Positions 60,752 through 64,000 of a stretch of 64,000 nucleotides of DNA are shown here, piece after piece. The stretch lies in assembly GCF_029223485.1 (NCBI RefSeq), contig NZ_JARHTP010000024.1:62001-126000 (forward strand), in the 5' to 3' direction. The notes under the pieces were generated by a model that worked only from the letters and a program-made list of their open reading frames with translations, did not search any database and was not told where the DNA came from. The DNA is from Streptomyces coacervatus. GTDB lineage: Bacteria; Actinomycetota; Actinomycetes; Streptomycetales; Streptomycetaceae. How positions within the stretch are numbered: the first letter of the stretch is position 1; each line of letters begins with the position of its first letter. Made by a program: the position numbers and the translations under genes.

Positions 60752-63469
60752 ATGGATGGACACACACTCACATCGGTAAAACGGCAGGTCAGCAACCACT
60801 CTACCTATCGGGAATCGCGTGAAAATGTCCTGCTGTTTCGCGGAAATGTGTCCACCCTCCCCAAGAGGCCAACCACACCATGGCCACAGGTCAAAGCAGA
60901 ATTTCAGTCGGACACTTTCACGCGAACTGTTTGGACAGTTTTGTGCGAGTCATCACCCACCGCCCAGACATCCCAGGACCGTGACCAGAGTGATGAAGCT
61001 GGCAGCCACGAGACCACTCCCCCGGCCACCCACCATCCCGACGGCACACAGACACCGGGCAACAACACAGGCGATGCACAGGCCCCCGCACCCAGCCAGA
61101 CCGCCACGCCCGCACCCCGTTCGTCAGCCCCCAGCGCGCCGGCCAGTCGCCCTGCCGAGCAGCCCGGGCAGAATCAGGCATCGCCCTCGGCAGCGGCCTC
61201 CTCGACCCCGGCGCCCAGCGTCAGCGCGTCGCCGTCTGCCGCCTCCCTGTCGGCGTCAGCTGAAGCGTCCGGTTCCGGTGCTGCCTCCTCCCCCGCCCCG
61301 ACGGTGTCCGAGACCCCGGCGACGGCTCCGGCCAGCAGTCCACTGAACCTGCGCACCGTTCTCGGTGCCGGCGCGCTGCTGGCGGCCGCCATCACCGGTG
61401 CTCTTGCCCTGCGCCGTACGCTGCAGCGCCGCCGCCGCAAGCCCGGCGAGAAGATCGCCATCGCGTCGGAGACATCCGCGGCCGAGGCCCAGTTGGCGGC
61501 GGCCGCCGAGCCGGGCGGCGCTGCCCGCCTGGACGTCGCTTTGCGGACGCTGGCCCACCAGGCGGCACAGGACGAGGACGCGATCCTGCCGCCGCTGCGG
61601 GCTGCCCGGATCGGCACCCGCGCGGTGGAGGTGCTGCCCGAGGATCTCACCGCGGACCCTGCGGCGCCCTTCGCGGCCGGGAAGGGCGGATGGTGGGCCC
61701 TGCCCTCCGATGCCGCCCTCCTGGACGAGGAGGCCGCACGCGAGGTGCCGGCGCCGTATCCGGGGCTGGTCACGATCGGCAGCACCGAGACGGGCGACCT
61801 GCTGCTACTCAACCTCGCGCAGCTGCCCGCGCTGCTGCTGGACGGCAACCCGCTCCACATCACCGAGGTATGCACCTCGCTCGCCCTGGAACTCGCAATG
61901 AGCCCATGGGCAAGCGAAGTCGAGGTCGTCACCGTGGGATTCGGCGAGGACCTGCCGCAGCTGCTGCCCACCGCCCGGATCGCCCACATGCGGCAGGCCG
62001 CCCACGCCCTGCGCGATCTGAGCGAACGGCTGCTGGAAGCGCACCAGATGCCCGAAACCGAGCACCAGCCGTACCTGCTGCTGTGCGCGTCGTCTCTGGA
62101 CGCGGACACGGCCTGGCAGTTCACCGATGCCATCGACAAGGCGGGCACGGTGCCCGTCACTCTGATCGCCCCCGCGAGTACGGCGGCCGCGCACTTCCCC
62201 GAGGCGGAGATCCTCAACGCCTCCCTCCACGAACCGCAGAACCTCGACTACACCGGCGTCGACATCACGGTGCAGCGCCTGGAACACGCCGCCTACCTCC
62301 AGATCACCACGGCGTTGAAGGTGTCCGGGCAGCCGGCCCACCCGGCCGAAGGCCCCTGGCAGAACGTCCCCGACGAGCCCGACCACATGAAACAGCCCAA
62401 GCAGACCGCTCCGGAGGAGCAGACCGCGTCCGCCGCCGTCCCGAGCGTCTCGCTGGCGGCACCCTCCGACGCGGGCAGCGGCGTGTTCCCGGCGCTGCTG
62501 ACCGCTAGCGCTGATCCGTCCGGCCTGCGGCTCCTGCCCACCGCCACGCCTTCAACTCCGGCTGGCGGCGATCCCGGCCCGGGCACCGAGGCAGTGCCTG
62601 CGCCCCCGGCTGCAGCTGAGACCACCGAAGGCGCCGAAGCCCCGGAGGCCGACGCCCACGAGGCCTCGCTCGAGGAACGCGAAGGGCCTGAGGCGGAGGA
62701 ATGCGAGGCGCATGACCTGCACGCGCCGGAGATCAGAGTGTTGGGCCCGGTCGAGGTGACCGGCGTGGACAGCACCGGCCACGGCCCGCGGATGGCACAG
62801 CTCGCCGCATTGCTCTTCTTCCGGCCCGGCCGGAGTGCAGACGTGCTGTGCTCCGACATGGATCCCGTCAGCCCCTGGTCCTCCAGCACCCTCAACGCCC
62901 GCTTGCAGGGCCTGCGTCGCTCACTGGGCAACGATCCCGCCGGCAACCCCTACGTACGGCGCCGCAGTTCCGGTGAGGACCCCTATCAGCTCGCCCCCGG
63001 GGTGCGCTGCGACTGGAGCCGCTTCCTGCAACTCGTCGAACGCGCTCTCCCCTTGGGGCCCTCCGGCTTGACCGATCTGGAGAAGGCACTCACCTTGGTG
63101 CGCGGCCGGCCGTTCGGCGGCAAGGCGCTGCCCTGGGCTGAGCCGTACCAGCAGGAAATGGTCACGCGCATCATCGACGTGGCACACACGGTGGCCACCC
63201 ACCGCACGCCTGCAGGCCCGCACCACGACCTCAGCACCGCCCGCCAGGCCGTCGCGACCGGCCTCGACGTCGACGACACCGCCGAGCTCCTGTATCGGGA
63301 CTGGCTCCGGATCGAGTATGCGGCCGGAAACCGGCAGGGATTCCACATGGCCATCTCCCGCGTCCAACAGGTCAACCGCGCGCTCGACTGTTCACTTGAG
63401 ATGGAGACCTCACAGCTCATCAACGAGTTGCTCAATGGGTCCGTTCGCTCGGGCCGGAAGGCTCAGTAG
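60752..63469 (+). CDS. N-truncated LysM/BTAD-type membrane regulator
   Basis: From the first in-frame ATG after the array, 905 residues; a GTG at 60848 is an alternative start. Residues about 65-190 are a Ser/Pro/Thr/Ala linker, then one TM (LGAGALLAAAITGALAL) and RRTLQRRRRKPGE. A domain follows with LLLLNLAQLPALLLDG and VEVVTVGFGEDL. The C-terminus has a winged-helix start (EIRVLGPVEVTGVD) and a bacterial transcriptional activator domain (LYRDWLRIEYAAGNRQGFHM). Full-length relatives begin with two more TMs and a LysM domain, missing here. The frame runs open through array 3 only by chance. Confidence 0.7.
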   Translation: MDGHTLTSVKRQVSNHSTYRESRENVLLFRGNVSTLPKRPTTPWPQVKAEFQSDTFTRTVWTVLCESSPTAQTSQDRDQSDEAGSHETTPPATHHPDGTQTPGNNTGDAQAPAPSQTATPAPRSSAPSAPASRPAEQPGQNQASPSAAASSTPAPSVSASPSAASLSASAEASGSGAASSPAPTVSETPATAPASSPLNLRTVLGAGALLAAAITGALALRRTLQRRRRKPGEKIAIASETSAAEAQLAAAAEPGGAARLDVALRTLAHQAAQDEDAILPPLRAARIGTRAVEVLPEDLTADPAAPFAAGKGGWWALPSDAALLDEEAAREVPAPYPGLVTIGSTETGDLLLLNLAQLPALLLDGNPLHITEVCTSLALELAMSPWASEVEVVTVGFGEDLPQLLPTARIAHMRQAAHALRDLSERLLEAHQMPETEHQPYLLLCASSLDADTAWQFTDAIDKAGTVPVTLIAPASTAAAHFPEAEILNASLHEPQNLDYTGVDITVQRLEHAAYLQITTALKVSGQPAHPAEGPWQNVPDEPDHMKQPKQTAPEEQTASAAVPSVSLAAPSDAGSGVFPALLTASADPSGLRLLPTATPSTPAGGDPGPGTEAVPAPPAAAETTEGAEAPEADAHEASLEEREGPEAEECEAHDLHAPEIRVLGPVEVTGVDSTGHGPRMAQLAALLFFRPGRSADVLCSDMDPVSPWSSSTLNARLQGLRRSLGNDPAGNPYVRRRSSGEDPYQLAPGVRCDWSRFLQLVERALPLGPSGLTDLEKALTLVRGRPFGGKALPWAEPYQQEMVTRIIDVAHTVATHRTPAGPHHDLSTARQAVATGLDVDDTAELLYRDWLRIEYAAGNRQGFHMAISRVQQVNRALDCSLEMETSQLINELLNGSVRSGRKAQ
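60816..60947. repeat. Cluster of four 15-bp repeats, possible transposase-binding end
   Basis: CGCGTGAAAATGTCC (60816-60830) and CGCGGAAATGTGTCC (60839-60853) on the plus strand, and GGACACTTTCACGCG (60910-60924) and GGACAGTTTTGTGCG (60933-60947), which are inverted copies. The first and third differ at one base. Two sites in each direction, 23 bp apart within each pair. Multi-site ends are typical of Tn7/Mu-type elements, but a regulator operator is also possible. Confidence 0.6.
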
Positions 63470-63563
63470 CTGACCGCCAAGAGGACGCGCGTGTCCGCAA
63501 GGCCGTCCAGTGACCTGGGAACGGTCTGGGCCGACTTAGGGCGGCCGTCTGCGACTGCACTTG

Positions 63564-64000
63564 CTACTGACGTGGGCCGGTCCCCGGGGGCATGTCAACA
63601 TCGCGGTAGATCGAAGGTGGATCGTCCGATTCTGCGTCGCCAAGGTCCTGCGGAACGATCCGGGCCAGGTCGCCGTCCACGGGAATGTCGAAGAGGCTAG
63701 CGATCTCCGCGACCGCTGCTCCCACACGCGCACGCATCACACCGAGCGCCTGGGCGACCAGTGGGATGGCGTAACGCGCGGCGGGAAGGTTGTCGTGCCG
63801 TGCCCATGCGCCCCCAACATTGTTTCCGAGGCTGCTGTCGGTCAGGCACTGCCGTAGCGCGGCCTGGATCTCGCGCACCTCATCGCGGAGTTCGACCGAC
63901 TCGCACTGCGGAATCTGCTCGCCGAGGTAGGCCCGCAGCTTCTCGATCGACTCCTCGACACCCACCACCTCATACATCAGCGGGTTGTACAGAACGCGGT
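63564..64000 (-). CDS. Hypothetical protein, partial (5' end outside the window)
   Basis: At least 145 residues. The frame continues upstream of ATG 63977 as VLYNPLMYEVVGVEE up to the edge, so the real start lies outside. Helical composition (EIQAALRQCLTDSSLGNN, LVAQALGVMRARVGAAVAEI, ASLFDIPVDGDLARIV) and an acidic, Pro-rich tail. It is convergent with the BTAD gene (94-bp gap). No family recognised. Confidence 0.55.
   Translation of the reverse strand, partial: RVLYNPLMYEVVGVEESIEKLRAYLGEQIPQCESVELRDEVREIQAALRQCLTDSSLGNNVGGAWARHDNLPAARYAIPLVAQALGVMRARVGAAVAEIASLFDIPVDGDLARIVPQDLGDAESDDPPSIYRDVDMPPGTGPRQ

Noticed and set aside
47688..60950. Calling this a proven CRISPR-associated transposon
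   Set aside because: Cas3 is intact, no TniQ is visible, and matching left and right ends were not demonstrated, so I only report the architecture.
1..64000. tRNA, rRNA or attachment-site tRNA genes
   Set aside because: I looked for cloverleaf-like and conserved rRNA sequences by eye and found none; a covariance-model search would be decisive.

Overview
The window is high-GC actinobacterial DNA. Strong G/C third positions, overlapping ATGA/GTGA gene junctions, GTG and TTG starts, DUF6083, KTSC and LysM/BTAD-type proteins and an F420-dependent enzyme all point to Streptomyces or a close relative. No rRNA or tRNA gene was seen. The right two thirds looks like accessory DNA (mobile, telomere-type and defence genes), as in a chromosome arm or a large linear plasmid.

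Left, 1-21 kb: a biosynthetic cluster for a sugar-like C7-cyclitol product. The key gene is a 2-epi-5-epi-valiolone synthase (10444-11676). It sits in a minus-strand run with a cupin-VOC fusion resembling valiolone epimerases, a bicupin, an F420/LLM oxidoreductase, three SDRs, a TreT-like GT4 glycosyltransferase, a HAD phosphatase, an MFS exporter, a GT2 glycosyltransferase, a DapA-family aldolase and a NeuB-family synthase. Plus-strand genes add galU, an NAD-sugar epimerase, a GH13 glucosidase, a second GT2, a MATE exporter and an APH-type kinase. No PLP aminotransferase is visible, so a nitrogen-free cyclitol glycoside is more likely than an acarbose-type aminocyclitol.

Middle, 21-35 kb: a transposase relic, a divergent pair around a three-copy palindromic operator, DUF6083 and UvrD-like helicase genes, and a three-gene operon (27824-31264) resembling a divergent telomere-associated protein/terminal protein pair. 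Next come a large protein with a TRD-like middle and a HEPN motif, an intact IS5-type element with a programmed -1 frameshift site (34234-35117), and a KTSC / four-TM / MBL-hydrolase group.

40.4-47.2 kb: a cell-death-like signalling island. An NLR-type P-loop NTPase with an N-terminal RHIM/BASS-like amyloid motif is coupled to a small helical protein carrying a related motif at its C-terminus (Bell-like). Next to it, a plus-strand cassette encodes four more small proteins with the same kind of motif. Three of them share a promoter-like element exactly 14 nt before the start codon. A 59/60-bp inverted repeat flanks the cassette.

47.2-61 kb: a type I-E CRISPR-Cas operon (cas3, cas8e, cse2, cas7e, cas5e, cas6e) that continues without a break into tniA and tniB where cas1-cas2 would be expected. 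Three tandem leader-array units follow (about 25 repeats, many diverged), then a cluster of 15-bp repeats and an apparently N-truncated BTAD regulator. This CRISPR/TniAB architecture is the most unusual feature of the window.
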